Assembly (NCBI GenBank): GCA_030272815.1
Contig: JAJSZT010000002.1
Coordinates: forward strand, 1 to 64,000
Direction: 5' to 3'
From: Deltaproteobacteria bacterium
Lineage (GTDB): Bacteria; Desulfobacterota; Desulfobacteria; Desulfobacterales; ETH-SRB1
DNA length: 64,000 nucleotides
Part shown: piece after piece, positions 17,891 to 27,005 of the stretch
Layout of the letters: every line of letters begins with the position of its first letter
How positions within the stretch are numbered: the first letter of the stretch is position 1
The notes under the pieces: model-generated
The model's input: only the letters and a program-made list of their open reading frames with translations
Database searches by the model: none
Told to the model about the DNA's origin: nothing
Translations under genes and position numbers: made by a program

Positions 17891-18614
17891 CGAGTCTTCC
17901 TCTGATATTGATCCAGCGAGTCTCCCCTGTCATATCGCTATCATCATGGATGGTAATGGGCGTTGGGCAAAAAAGCGTATTTTAAATCGCATTGAAGGAC
18001 ATAAAAAGGGTGTTGATGTAGTTCGAGTTGTTGTTAGAGCCTGTCGTGAAATAGGTGTTTCCATCCTGACTTTATATGCTTTTTCCACTGAAAACTGGCA
18101 GAGGCCAAAGACCGAAGTCATCGCTCTCATGAGCCTCCTGAAAAATTTTCTTAAGTCAGAGCAGAAAGAGATGTTGGATAATAATATCCGTCTCAATGCC
18201 ATTGGACAGATAGAGAAGCTGCCGGAAGATGTTCAGCATGTCCTGCACAAGACAATGACTCTAACAAAAAAAAATAACGGTTTGATGCTTAATCTTGCAT
18301 TGAGCTATGGAGGGCGTGCCGAGATAGTCAGGATGGTCAGGGAAATAGCAACAAAAACAAAAGAAGGCAAGATTGATCCTGACTTAATAACGCCCGAACT
18401 CGTATCTGATTTCCTTTACACAAAAGGAATGCCCGATCCTGATCTGCTTATAAGAACCAGCGGTGAAATGCGCATAAGTAATTTTCTTCTTTGGCAAATT
18501 GCGTACACGGAGATTTTTGTTACAGAAACCTTATGGCCCGACTTTAGCAAACAGGAGTTTTTGCAGATTTTGAAACACTATCAGCGCCGTGAGCGCAGAT
18601 TTGGAAAAGTTTAA
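17880..18614 (+). CDS. uppS: Undecaprenyl diphosphate synthase (cis-prenyltransferase)
   Basis: Makes the C55 lipid carrier for cell-wall synthesis from isopentenyl and farnesyl diphosphate. HIAIIMDGNGRWAKKR carries the catalytic aspartate. YAFSTENWQRP and LLIRTSGEMRISNFLLWQ complete the active site. I choose TTG 17880 as start (244 residues, AAAGAG ribosome site, 11-bp overlap with frr). An ATG at 17844 in the same frame would add a Lys/Ser-rich tail and a 47-bp overlap. Confidence 0.93.
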   Translation: MNSSESSSDIDPASLPCHIAIIMDGNGRWAKKRILNRIEGHKKGVDVVRVVVRACREIGVSILTLYAFSTENWQRPKTEVIALMSLLKNFLKSEQKEMLDNNIRLNAIGQIEKLPEDVQHVLHKTMTLTKKNNGLMLNLALSYGGRAEIVRMVREIATKTKEGKIDPDLITPELVSDFLYTKGMPDPDLLIRTSGEMRISNFLLWQIAYTEIFVTETLWPDFSKQEFLQILKHYQRRERRFGKV

Positions 18615-18627
18615 GCCCCGTAGTATT

Positions 18628-19431
18628 ATGCATTTAAAACGTTGGATTACAGGCATTGTATCTCTCCCCTTTCTTTTTTTGATGATTTACAAGGGGGGGC
18701 TTTTGTTCGTTGTTTCAGTGAGCATAATATGCTTTTTGGCTCTGTGGGAATATTTTCGTATTGTTTTTAATACAAAAGGTAAAACCATATCGGGCATTAT
18801 CTTGCTTCTGGCCACATTTGTTGGACCTGTCATTATATGGGCGGCTTATAAAAACGCATTAGATTTTATTATAATCATAATTGCTTTTAATTTAATTATT
18901 TCCAGCCTTATCGTTCTTACACAGTTTAAATCCGACCCGTTCATACTTGAGAATTTTACAAAGCAGATTCTGGGAATTATTTATATTCCCATATTACTTT
19001 CCTTTCTGGTTATGATCCGTAACGGAGCGGACGGAATGCTCTGGATATTTTTCCTTTTATTTGTTGTTTTTGCCGGTGATATTGGCGCATTTTATGCCGG
19101 TTCTTATTTTGGCAGGCACAAGCTCTGTCCTTCAGTAAGCCCCAAAAAAACAATAGAGGGTTCAATTGGGGGGCTTTTTTCAAATTTGGTCGTCGGATTA
19201 TTTTTTAAGTATTTTTTTCTTTCTTACTTATCATTGGGAGCAAGCATCCTTTTATTCCTCTTTATTGGTATCGCAGGCCAGGTGGGCGATCTGTTTGAAT
19301 CAGCACTAAAGCGTTCCGCTGATATTAAGGATTCCGGTTCATTATTGCCTGGACACGGCGGCATACTGGATCGTATTGACGCTCTTCTGTTTGCCGCTCC
19401 TGTTGCATATTTTTTTAAAGAGTTTGTGTAG
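18628..19431 (+). CDS. cdsA: Phosphatidate cytidylyltransferase
   Basis: Integral membrane enzyme making CDP-diacylglycerol from phosphatidate and CTP. Several hydrophobic segments fill residues 5-200, and the CdsA signature (SALKRSADIKDSG then PGHGGILDRID) lies near the C-terminus. I choose ATG 18628 (267 residues). A GTG at 18589 overlaps uppS and adds an unhydrophobic tail. The stop codon TAG 19429-19431 lies inside the first bases of the repeat element at 19428, which therefore defines the protein's end. Confidence 0.92.
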   Translation: MHLKRWITGIVSLPFLFLMIYKGGLLFVVSVSIICFLALWEYFRIVFNTKGKTISGIILLLATFVGPVIIWAAYKNALDFIIIIIAFNLIISSLIVLTQFKSDPFILENFTKQILGIIYIPILLSFLVMIRNGADGMLWIFFLLFVVFAGDIGAFYAGSYFGRHKLCPSVSPKKTIEGSIGGLFSNLVVGLFFKYFFLSYLSLGASILLFLFIGIAGQVGDLFESALKRSADIKDSGSLLPGHGGILDRIDALLFAAPVAYFFKEFV

Positions 19432-19751
19432 CCGTTCACGGCTTGAAACTTGAAATTGGAAAGTAGAAATTAGGGAGAGATGAAACGAGTTTACGAGTTG
19501 GATGTCTATAAACTGGCGGAAGAGTTATCAGATATGTTCTGGCAGGACTTTGATAAGTGGAACAAAAAGGTTCACTTGAAGAAACCAAATCATGGTTGCG
19601 AAAACTCATCAGAAGAAAAGTTTTATCTGGGTCAAGCGCAACAGAATACAAAGCAATAGTTGAAAAACTCGGCCCAAAATTGAATGCGTTCATCAACAGT
19701 ACAAAAGCATGAAGGCCTAATTTCTAATTTCAACGTTCCGTGAACGCTTAC
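19428..19751. mobile_element. GTTCACGG-ended element with largest four-helix-bundle gene remnant (copy C, 324 bp)
   Basis: Ends GTAGCCGTTCACGG and CCGTGAACGCTTAC. Inside, ATG 19480 with a GGGAGAG ribosome site opens MKRVYELDVYKLAEELSDMF, the first helix of a four-helix-bundle protein of 23S intervening-sequence type. The frame is lost after about 30 codons, and the middle of the family sequence is missing. The C-terminal part (SLEETKSWLRKLIRRKV, then KLGPKLNAFINSTK) follows in another frame to TGA 19710-19712. This is the fullest member of the family in the window. Confidence 0.85.
19480..19712 (+). pseudogene. Broken four-helix-bundle (23S rRNA IVS-type) protein gene
   Basis: The N-terminal part is in the frame starting at 19480, which runs 59 codons to TAG 19657. 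The C-terminal part is in a second frame from about 19570 to 19712. About 40 residues of the family core are absent and a frameshift separates the parts, so no full protein is made. The intact family members are about 115-125 residues. Confidence 0.8.
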
Positions 19752-19812
19752 GAATTTGTGACACTTTAGCTTTATGAAAATATATTCGCTTCAGGTGTAA
19801 TACATTAAAACC

Positions 19813-20982
19813 ATGAAAAATCTTTCAATACTCGGATCTACTGGATCCATAGGACGTAATACTCTCAAGATTGTAGAAATGTTTCGTGGCCGGTTTGAGG
19901 TCAAAGCTCTTGCTGCGGCCAATAATGTTGAATTATTAGCCAGACAGATTGAAACATTTCATCCTGAGATAGCGGTGGTTTTTGATGAAAACAGAGCTTT
20001 AGAATTGAAAAATGTGCTTCCGTCAGGCGCTGATGTTGAAATATTGCATGGTGAAGATGGATACAGAGCTGCAGCTACTTATGATTCTGTCGAAATGGTT
20101 GTAACTGCAATGGTAGGTGCTGCAGGATTGATGCCTACCCTGGCTGCAATTGAAGCTGGAAAGAACATTGCACTGGCCAACAAAGAAACCCTTGTGATGG
20201 CTGGTGAGATCGTTGTAAAAAAAGCAGCGGAAAAAGGTGTAAGCATATTTCCCATAGATAGCGAGCATAGTGCTGTATTTCAATGTATTGCGGGCCACCG
20301 CAGAGAGGATATGGATAAGATACTACTGACAGCTTCAGGCGGTCCATTCTTGAACAAGCCGGCAAATGAATTTGTCTCGATAAAACCAGAGGAGGCTCTA
20401 AATCATCCTACATGGCAGATGGGCAAAAAGATCAGCATAGATTCAGCCACTCTTATGAACAAGGGGCTTGAGGTAATTGAGGCAAAACATCTTTTCGGAG
20501 TATCGCATGATATGATTAAAGTTGTAATTCATCCGCAAAGCGTGATTCACTCAATGGTTGCCTATAGAGATGGGGCGGTTGTCGCTCAATTAGGCATTCC
20601 GGATATGAAGGGGGCCATAGCATATGCCATATCTTATCCGGAACGTCTTCCGCTTAAGCAACTGATTCCGGATTTTGTAAATATTGGGGCGCTTACCTTT
20701 CAGCAGCCCGACTTAACAAAGTTTCCATGTCTTGCACTGGCTTTTAAAGCCTGTGAAATAGGTGGAACAATGCCTGCGGTTTTAAATGCATCAAATGAAG
20801 TGGCAGTGGAGGCCTTTCTGGATAAACGCATTTCATTTACCAATATTCCAGAGTTAATAAAAAATACAATAGAGAAACATTCATCTGTCAAAAATCCAAC
20901 ATTATCTGATATCCTTGAAGCTGATAAGTGGGGTAGAAAAACAGTTGAAGAGCTGATAAAAGGTCAGGGGATGGATGGATGA
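19813..20982 (+). CDS. dxr: 1-deoxy-D-xylulose-5-phosphate reductoisomerase
   Basis: Second enzyme of the MEP isoprenoid pathway, NADPH- and metal-dependent. The N-terminal GSTGSIGRNTL is the NADPH site. ANKETLVMAG, PIDSEHSAVFQC and SGGPFLN are the catalytic blocks, and IDSATLMNKGLEVIEA with HPQSVIHSMV forms the substrate loop. Length 389 is normal. It sits between cdsA and rseP as in many proteobacteria. Confidence 0.96.
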   Translation: MKNLSILGSTGSIGRNTLKIVEMFRGRFEVKALAAANNVELLARQIETFHPEIAVVFDENRALELKNVLPSGADVEILHGEDGYRAAATYDSVEMVVTAMVGAAGLMPTLAAIEAGKNIALANKETLVMAGEIVVKKAAEKGVSIFPIDSEHSAVFQCIAGHRREDMDKILLTASGGPFLNKPANEFVSIKPEEALNHPTWQMGKKISIDSATLMNKGLEVIEAKHLFGVSHDMIKVVIHPQSVIHSMVAYRDGAVVAQLGIPDMKGAIAYAISYPERLPLKQLIPDFVNIGALTFQQPDLTKFPCLALAFKACEIGGTMPAVLNASNEVAVEAFLDKRISFTNIPELIKNTIEKHSSVKNPTLSDILEADKWGRKTVEELIKGQGMDG

Positions 20983-21162
20983 TTGGATGTCGGGTGGCAT
21001 GGACAAACTTGTTTGTCCGTGGCTTTGGATGGAGAGAAATCAGGGTAGGGGCGAACCTGTGTGTTCGCCAACGTTTGTGGTGAAACAGCAAACCCATGCA
21101 ATGTTGCCGAGCATTTAGCGCGCATTCCACGCCGTAAACCGTTAAAAATAACAGAAAACATT

Positions 21163-22230
21163 ATGAGCACAAGTATATTTGCATTTATAATAGTATTAGG
21201 AATACTTATATCATTTCATGAACTCGGCCATTTCATAGTTGCCAGGTTGTTCGGAGTAGGGGTAGAGAAATTTTCCATAGGGTTTGGCCCCAAAATATTC
21301 GGCAAAAGGATAGGCAATACCGATTATTGCGTTTCGGCAATCCCCCTTGGCGGTTTTGTAAAAATGGTAGGTGAGGATCCAAATGCTGATGTCAGCCCTG
21401 ATGATATATCTGTTTCTTTTACCCACAAGCATGTCTTAAAACGAATTTTAATTGTTGCTGCCGGTCCTTTCTTTAATCTTCTCCTCGCAATGATAATTTT
21501 CTTTGGAATGTTTCAGATTTATGGAACTTTTATTTTAGAGCCTTACATAGGAGAGGTTAAAGAGAATAGCCCGGCTTTTAGAGAAGGGCTGGAAACAGGC
21601 GATAGAATATTAGCTATTAATGAAATTCCCATTGAGAGATGGGAGGTCCTGGCGAAAATTATTTCTGAAAGCAATGGAGAGGAACTTGTATTACATATTC
21701 AGAGAAACGAATCTATAATTGTCGCAAATGTTAAGCCTGAACTAATAACTTCCAAGAATATTTTTGGCGAGGATTTTCAGCGTTATGTTATTGGTATTAC
21801 ATCTTCAGGAAATGGTTTTTCAAAGGAATTGAATTTTTTCCAGGCCTTTTCAGAGAGCATAATACAGACCTATAACATTTCAAAGTTAACTATAGTTAGT
21901 ATTGTAAAGCTGATTCAGGGTACCATATCGACAAAAACTCTGGGCGGTCCGCTTATGATTGCTCAGATGGCAGGACAACAGGCCGAAGAGGGAATATCAA
22001 ACCTGTTGTTTTTTATAGCGCTGCTTAGTATTAATCTTGCCATAATCAACTTTCTGCCCATACCTGTTCTGGATGGAGGTCATCTGGTTTTCTTTTTTAT
22101 TGAGGCGGCAACAGGACGTCCCGTAAATGTTAAATTTCGTGAAATTGCCCAGCAGGTAGGTATCTTTGTGTTGATTATGCTCATGATTTATGTGTTTTAT
22201 AATGATATTACACGCATGTTTTTTAGTTAG
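21163..22230 (+). CDS. rseP: RseP-type site-2 protease (M50) with PDZ domain
   Basis: Intramembrane zinc protease. With ATG 21163 the HELGH motif is at residues 19-23 in the first membrane segment, and PVLDGGHLVFF near residue 300 supplies the third zinc ligand (Asp). A PDZ domain with ENSPAFREGLETGDRILAIN occupies the middle. It is 355 residues, shorter than the E. coli enzyme because only one PDZ is apparent. It likely cleaves an anti-sigma factor; the partner is not in the window. The 21061 in-frame start is upstream, in repeat-like DNA. Confidence 0.93.
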   Translation: MSTSIFAFIIVLGILISFHELGHFIVARLFGVGVEKFSIGFGPKIFGKRIGNTDYCVSAIPLGGFVKMVGEDPNADVSPDDISVSFTHKHVLKRILIVAAGPFFNLLLAMIIFFGMFQIYGTFILEPYIGEVKENSPAFREGLETGDRILAINEIPIERWEVLAKIISESNGEELVLHIQRNESIIVANVKPELITSKNIFGEDFQRYVIGITSSGNGFSKELNFFQAFSESIIQTYNISKLTIVSIVKLIQGTISTKTLGGPLMIAQMAGQQAEEGISNLLFFIALLSINLAIINFLPIPVLDGGHLVFFFIEAATGRPVNVKFREIAQQVGIFVLIMLMIYVFYNDITRMFFS

Positions 22231-22365
22231 TTTGATTGTAATAGTATATACTCTTGAGTTTTCGAATTTTATTTATTGACTTAAGCACATTTCTTTTTGA
22301 ACCGCAGAATGTCGAAGTAATGAAAAACGTTATTAAACTTCAATATTCAATGTTAGATTATTATT

Positions 22366-25365
22366 ATGCCTAATAGACTGGAAATAACATTAAAATCCGA
22401 TTTGTTTGATGCTGAGGGCGAAGGTATTCGACAGAAGGCAATGCATTACTTTGGGATTGACCTTTCACAGGTAAGAACAATTCATGTAGTAACAATTGAT
22501 GCGCGCCTGTCGGATGATCAATTGAAGAAAATACAGACAGAGGTTTTTACAAATCCTGTAACGCAAATTTCTTCTTTTGAGCCTTTGCCTGTTGAATTTG
22601 ACTGGACTATTTGGGTCGGCTACAGGCCTGGAGTTAAGGACAACCCGGGCAGCACTGCTGTTGAAGCAATGGAAGATATTCTGGGAGCAAAGTTCGGTCC
22701 AAATGAAGCTATATATACATCAAAGCGTTTTTGCCTGAAAGGCAACGGTCTTACTGCCGAAGACACAGATAAAATTGCCGGCGAGCTTCTGGCAAATGAT
22801 ATTATACAGCAGTGGAAGATTTTTTCAAAAGATGATTGGGATCCTGAGACAGGGATCGGCTTTATAATTCCAAAAGTTAAGCTTAACCACATACCTACAG
22901 TTATCACAATTCCGATAGACAGCGATTCAACACTAAAGCAAATCAGTAATGAACGTAATCTGGCTTTGAATCCAAATGATATACCAATTATAAGGAAATA
23001 TTTTTTAGAAGAAAATGTTCAGGCAGCGCGTGCAAAAGTCGGGCTCTCAGACCCTACAGATATTGAACTTGAATATATTTCTCAGGCCAGAAGCGACCAT
23101 TGCAATCATAATACTTTCCGGGGGCTGTTCCGTTACCATGATCTTGCAGCAGATAATTTAGAACTTGTGGATAATCTTTTTAAAACCTGCATTGAAACTC
23201 CCACCTTGACATTAAAGCAAAGAAAATCCTGGGTTGTATCTGTTTTGTGGGATAATGCCGGTGTGGGTCGTTTTGACCAGGATCATCATTATGTTATTAC
23301 CGGAGAAACGCATAATTCTCCGTCCAATATGGAAGCATATGGCGGGGCTATAACCGGCATAGTAGGAATATACCGTGACCCCATGGGTACTGGCAAGGGG
23401 TCAAAGCTGATTATGGGCAGCTACGGCTATTGTGTGGGGCACAGGGATTATAACGGAGATCTCAAACCGCGCCTGCACCCGAGACGGCTTTTAGACGGCG
23501 TTATAGAAGGAGTAAGAGACGGCGGCAACAAAAGCGGGATACCGACACCCTTTGGTCAGGTTTTTTTCCATCATGGATACATGGGCAAATGCCTGGTTTT
23601 TGTAACAGCACTTGGTATCATGCCTGCTATGGTAAAAGATGAACCATCGGAGCAGAAAGATATTTCTCCCGGCGATCTGGTTATCATGTGTGGCGGAAGG
23701 GTCGGCAAAGATGGAATTCATGGTGTGACCGCAGCATCAGAGACTTTTTCCGAGCATACTCCTGCCGGCCATGTCCAGATCGGTGACCCGTACACCCAGA
23801 AAAAGATGCATGATTTCCTCTTAGAAACACGTGATGAAGGGCTTATAGCATTTATTACCGATAACGGTGGAGGAGGGCTTTCATCATCAGTAGGTGAATC
23901 AGCAATGTTTTCAAATGGATGTGATATCCAGCTTGAAAAGGTTCCTTTAAAATATGAAGGACTTGATCAGTGGGAGATATGGATTTCGGAATCTCAGGAA
24001 CGCATGACAGTAGCTGTAAGGCCGGAGGATCTAAAACGCTTTCTTGAGCTTTCAAAAAAACATGCTGTAGAAAGCACAGTTATAGGAACTTTTACTGATA
24101 CAGGCAAACTTCATATTTCTTACAATAGTAAAACCTGTGCCTATATTGATCTTGATCTGCTTTCTTCTGGTTTCCCTCAGTGGGAATTTGATGCGCACTG
24201 GCAGCCTCCTGATAAGCGAGGACTGTTTGAGCCGGTTTTAAGAAAACCGGTTGATTACGAAACTTTACTGAAAGATATTCTTGCGCGTCCCAATATATGC
24301 TCCAAAGAATGGATTGCCAGGCAGTATGACCATGAAGTCCAGGGTACAAGCGTAATAAAACCTCTGGTTGGCGCCAGTCGAGACGTTAACAGTGATGCAG
24401 TTGTTTTAAGGCCGGTGCTTGATTCTAATAAAGGTCTTGCTTTTTCCCAGGCTCTGCTGCCCACTTATTCACTTATTGATGCATATCATATGACAAGCTG
24501 TACCATTGACGAAGCCGTGCGCAGGCTTATAGCTGTTGGGGCGAATTTTGAACAACATATAGGCGGCGTAGATAATTTCTGCTGGCCGAATATTCAATAT
24601 GATTCAGAAAACAATCCTGACGGTAGATTCAAGGCTGCTCAACTGGTCCGTTCATGCCTTGCTCTTAGGGATATTTGTCAGGCATATGAAATTCCACTTC
24701 TTTCAGGCAAAGACAGTATGTATGTTGATGGTTATCTTCCTGGCCGTTATGGTGAAACACATAAAGTCTCCGCACTTGAGACTCTCCAGTTCTCAGCAAC
24801 ATCCGTCTTAGATGATATAACTAAATGCATTACCTTGGACAGTAAAATGCCTGGGGATCTGGTTTATGTCCTTGGAACCACCAGAAACGAGTTGGGGGGA
24901 TCTGAGTATTACGATCATTTTGGATATACTGGCCTTAATGTTCCCAGGGTTATGCCAGATAAGTTTGCGCCTGTTTACAAGGCTCTTGGCCATGCCGTTG
25001 GCAGAGAAATTGTGGCATCCGCACATGGTATATATCGCGGCGGTCTGGGAGTGCATCTTGCTTTGACGGCAATGGGCGGCAACCTTGGCATGGAAATTGA
25101 TCTTGCAAATGTGCCAGTGGATAATATTGATCGTGATGACAAAATATTATTTTCCGAATCTGCCGGACGATTTATTGTAAGCATTGACCCTCAGCATAAG
25201 GAGCTTTTTGAAAATATTTTTAAAGACCTTCCATGTGCCTGCATAGGAAAAATAACCGGAGAACCAGATTTTGTTGTAAAGGGTATTGATGGCAAAGTTA
25301 TTATTTCAGTTCCTGTTGATAGCCTTAAGACCGCATGGAAAGAGCCATTCAAAGACCTTTGTTGA
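22366..25365 (+). CDS. purL: Phosphoribosylformylglycinamidine synthase: tandem PurS-like domains fused to PurL
   Basis: Converts FGAR to FGAM in purine synthesis, with ammonia from PurQ. The 999 residues split into two PurS-like repeats (about 3-70, with LLANPV-like VFTNPVTQI; and about 83-150, with ELLANDIIQQW) and an AIR-synthase-type PurL body. That body has RSDHCNHNTFRG near residue 245, GETHNSPSNMEAYGGA near 320, GGGGLSSSVGESAMFSNG near 505 and SGKDSMYVDG near 785. A stand-alone PurS is therefore not needed. The glutaminase is encoded separately just downstream (purQ). No strong ribosome site is seen before ATG 22366. Confidence 0.92.
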   Translation: MPNRLEITLKSDLFDAEGEGIRQKAMHYFGIDLSQVRTIHVVTIDARLSDDQLKKIQTEVFTNPVTQISSFEPLPVEFDWTIWVGYRPGVKDNPGSTAVEAMEDILGAKFGPNEAIYTSKRFCLKGNGLTAEDTDKIAGELLANDIIQQWKIFSKDDWDPETGIGFIIPKVKLNHIPTVITIPIDSDSTLKQISNERNLALNPNDIPIIRKYFLEENVQAARAKVGLSDPTDIELEYISQARSDHCNHNTFRGLFRYHDLAADNLELVDNLFKTCIETPTLTLKQRKSWVVSVLWDNAGVGRFDQDHHYVITGETHNSPSNMEAYGGAITGIVGIYRDPMGTGKGSKLIMGSYGYCVGHRDYNGDLKPRLHPRRLLDGVIEGVRDGGNKSGIPTPFGQVFFHHGYMGKCLVFVTALGIMPAMVKDEPSEQKDISPGDLVIMCGGRVGKDGIHGVTAASETFSEHTPAGHVQIGDPYTQKKMHDFLLETRDEGLIAFITDNGGGGLSSSVGESAMFSNGCDIQLEKVPLKYEGLDQWEIWISESQERMTVAVRPEDLKRFLELSKKHAVESTVIGTFTDTGKLHISYNSKTCAYIDLDLLSSGFPQWEFDAHWQPPDKRGLFEPVLRKPVDYETLLKDILARPNICSKEWIARQYDHEVQGTSVIKPLVGASRDVNSDAVVLRPVLDSNKGLAFSQALLPTYSLIDAYHMTSCTIDEAVRRLIAVGANFEQHIGGVDNFCWPNIQYDSENNPDGRFKAAQLVRSCLALRDICQAYEIPLLSGKDSMYVDGYLPGRYGETHKVSALETLQFSATSVLDDITKCITLDSKMPGDLVYVLGTTRNELGGSEYYDHFGYTGLNVPRVMPDKFAPVYKALGHAVGREIVASAHGIYRGGLGVHLALTAMGGNLGMEIDLANVPVDNIDRDDKILFSESAGRFIVSIDPQHKELFENIFKDLPCACIGKITGEPDFVVKGIDGKVIISVPVDSLKTAWKEPFKDLC

Positions 25366-25368
25366 AAG

Positions 25369-25409
25369 GTAGCCGTTTACGGTTAACAGTTTACAGTTAA
25401 CGGTTGATC
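25369..25409. repeat. Short GTTCACGG-type palindrome (G)
   Basis: GTAGCCGTTTACGGTTAACA is mirrored by TGTTAACCGT-type sequence in the reverse sense over 41 bp. It lies 3 bp after the purL stop. Confidence 0.55.
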
Positions 25410-25428
25410 AAAACATGAAACCTAAATT

Positions 25429-25492
25429 GAGCGAAGTAAATGCACTTGTACTTGCTGGATACGGCTTAATTGTGACCATGAAACAAGCTTAT
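25429..25492 (+). pseudogene. Partial duplicate of the purQ 5' end
   Basis: About 64 bases match the start of purQ (from 25687): GTAAATGCACTTGTACTTGC is shared exactly apart from scattered substitutions just outside, and one base is missing near 25466, so the frame breaks. An upstream ATG at 25415 is in frame with it (MKPKLSEVNALVLAGYGL). About 190 bp of repeat-like DNA separate it from the intact purQ. I read it as a tandem duplication relic. Confidence 0.75.
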
Positions 25493-25684
25493 TTGAACCG
25501 CAAAACCGCAGAACAAGGAACCGCAGAATATCGAAGTGAAAGATATTGATTTATTCCTTTCAAAAAACTTCTGCTGTTCGACATTCCTTGTTCGATATTC
25601 GATATTCACATGCTACTAAACTAAAATGATTGTTTGAGTCAGCGATTAGGGGGCAGGGTAAGAGATGCTATCGGAGAAGTCAAT

Positions 25685-26503
25685 ATGAGCAAAGTAAATG
25701 CACTTGTACTTGCCGGATACGGCTTGAATTGCGATCATGAAACAGCCTATGCCTTTGAACTGGCAGGCGCAAAAGCTGTCCGGGTTCATATAAATTCTCT
25801 TATTAATGGAGATGTAAAGCTTGAAGATTTTCAAATTATGGTTTTTGTCGGAGGGTTTAGCTGGGGAGATGATCATGGCGCAGGTGTTATTCAGGCTGTA
25901 CGCCTTAAAACAAATCTTGGAGAAAAGCTGAAACAATTTATTGGTAATGGTAATCTTGTACTTGGGATATGCAATGGGTTTCAGACTCTTGTGAACCTCG
26001 GGCTTTTGCCTGGTTTTAACCATGAATACAGTGTACGGTCGGTGGCGCTTACATTTAACGATTGCGGAAATTTCAGGGATGACTGGGTAAACCTGAAAGT
26101 AAATTCCGCATCACCCTGCATATTTACAAAGGACATGGATTGCTTAGAACTTCCCATTAGACATGGTGAAGGAAAATTTTATTCAGATGAGTCCACCATA
26201 GAGCGCCTTGTAAACAGTAACCAGGTTGTAATTCAGTATTCCATGCCGGACGGAGAACTTGCAAACAGCGCTTTCCCATACAATCCAAATGGATCAGTAC
26301 TTGATATAGCAGGAATATGTGACCCAACCGGCAGGATTTTCGGCCTTATGCCCCATCCTGAAGCCTACAATCATCCGACTAACCATCCAGACTGGACTCG
26401 CCAAAAGGAAGAGCTTAAACGTCAGGGCAAAGTATTTGAGATGGGTCCTGCAACAGGATTGCAAATTTTTCAAAATGCCGTGGACTTTATCAACAACAAA
26501 TGA
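25685..26503 (+). CDS. purQ: Phosphoribosylformylglycinamidine synthase glutaminase subunit
   Basis: Class I glutamine amidotransferase that feeds ammonia to PurL. ATG 25685 follows a GGAGA ribosome site; it gives 272 residues. The nucleophile cysteine is in LVLGICNGFQTLVNLG, and the His-Glu pair in MPHPEAYNHP completes the triad. KVNALVLAGYGLNCDHE is the family start. An earlier in-frame codon at 25634 is not supported. It is longer than the Bacillus protein (227), mainly in the second half. A GC-rich hairpin CCGCCGCAAGCGGCGG follows at about 26510-26526. Confidence 0.93.
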   Translation: MSKVNALVLAGYGLNCDHETAYAFELAGAKAVRVHINSLINGDVKLEDFQIMVFVGGFSWGDDHGAGVIQAVRLKTNLGEKLKQFIGNGNLVLGICNGFQTLVNLGLLPGFNHEYSVRSVALTFNDCGNFRDDWVNLKVNSASPCIFTKDMDCLELPIRHGEGKFYSDESTIERLVNSNQVVIQYSMPDGELANSAFPYNPNGSVLDIAGICDPTGRIFGLMPHPEAYNHPTNHPDWTRQKEELKRQGKVFEMGPATGLQIFQNAVDFINNK

Positions 26504-26938
26504 AGACTCCCCGCCGCAAGCGGCGGAGTATTAAACCAATAAGCGCTAACTTAAAAATTAATTATTAACAATTGATTATTGATTATTTTTCCATTCGTCC
26601 TTGAGAAGTCTTCGCGCTTGCACTCAGTTTTCTTTCAAGTAACCTGTTCTTGTATTTCATCTTTGCCTCAGTTGTATTTTCCTGCAATAATAGCACCTCC
26701 CCCATGACATCCCTCGTCAAATACCTTGGGTTTCCAGATTTCTGACTATAAAAAAAGTTAATGGTTAATAGATAGGGCGGTTTCGTAAAAATTTTGTTTT
26801 TTTGCTCAAAAGTCGTTCGTAAAAATTCTTTTTTCATATAAATTTGTCAATAAAATTCAGAGGTAATATAATTAATCAATTAATTTCTTCTTTAAATTTA
26901 AGCGGTTCTATTATACATGATATCAACATGACACAACA
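26504..26938. other. Gene-free stretch after purQ
   Basis: It holds the GC-rich hairpin directly after purQ and AT-rich DNA. A minus-strand frame of 84 codons (26583-26837) lacks any family pattern or ribosome site and I do not call it. TTCGTAAAAATTTT near 26785 resembles fragments at 670 and 28925 (CTTCGTAAAAAG). Confidence 0.6.
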
Positions 26939-26954
26939 TGGCACAAAACTTGAT
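26939..26954 (+). promoter_or_regulatory. Sigma-54-type promoter candidate before first PilX-like gene
   Basis: TGGCAC, five bases, TTGAT matches the -24/-12 consensus TGGCAC-N5-TTGCA with one weak position at -12. The predicted start lies about 40 nt before the gene's ATG at 27006. Pilin promoters in this group are often RpoN/PilR dependent, which is family knowledge. Confidence 0.5.
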
Positions 26955-27005
26955 TAAATTATTAGTATGGTATAGAATTCTGGTGGACTGCAATGGGAGG
27001 CAGAT

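Noticed and set aside
22230-22366. Possible purine riboswitch before purL
   Set aside because: The 135-bp gap shows a CCGCAGAATGTCGAAG-type repeat fragment and no riboswitch core that I recognise.
26583-26837. 84-codon minus-strand frame after purQ
   Set aside because: No ribosome site, mixed composition, no recognisable domain.
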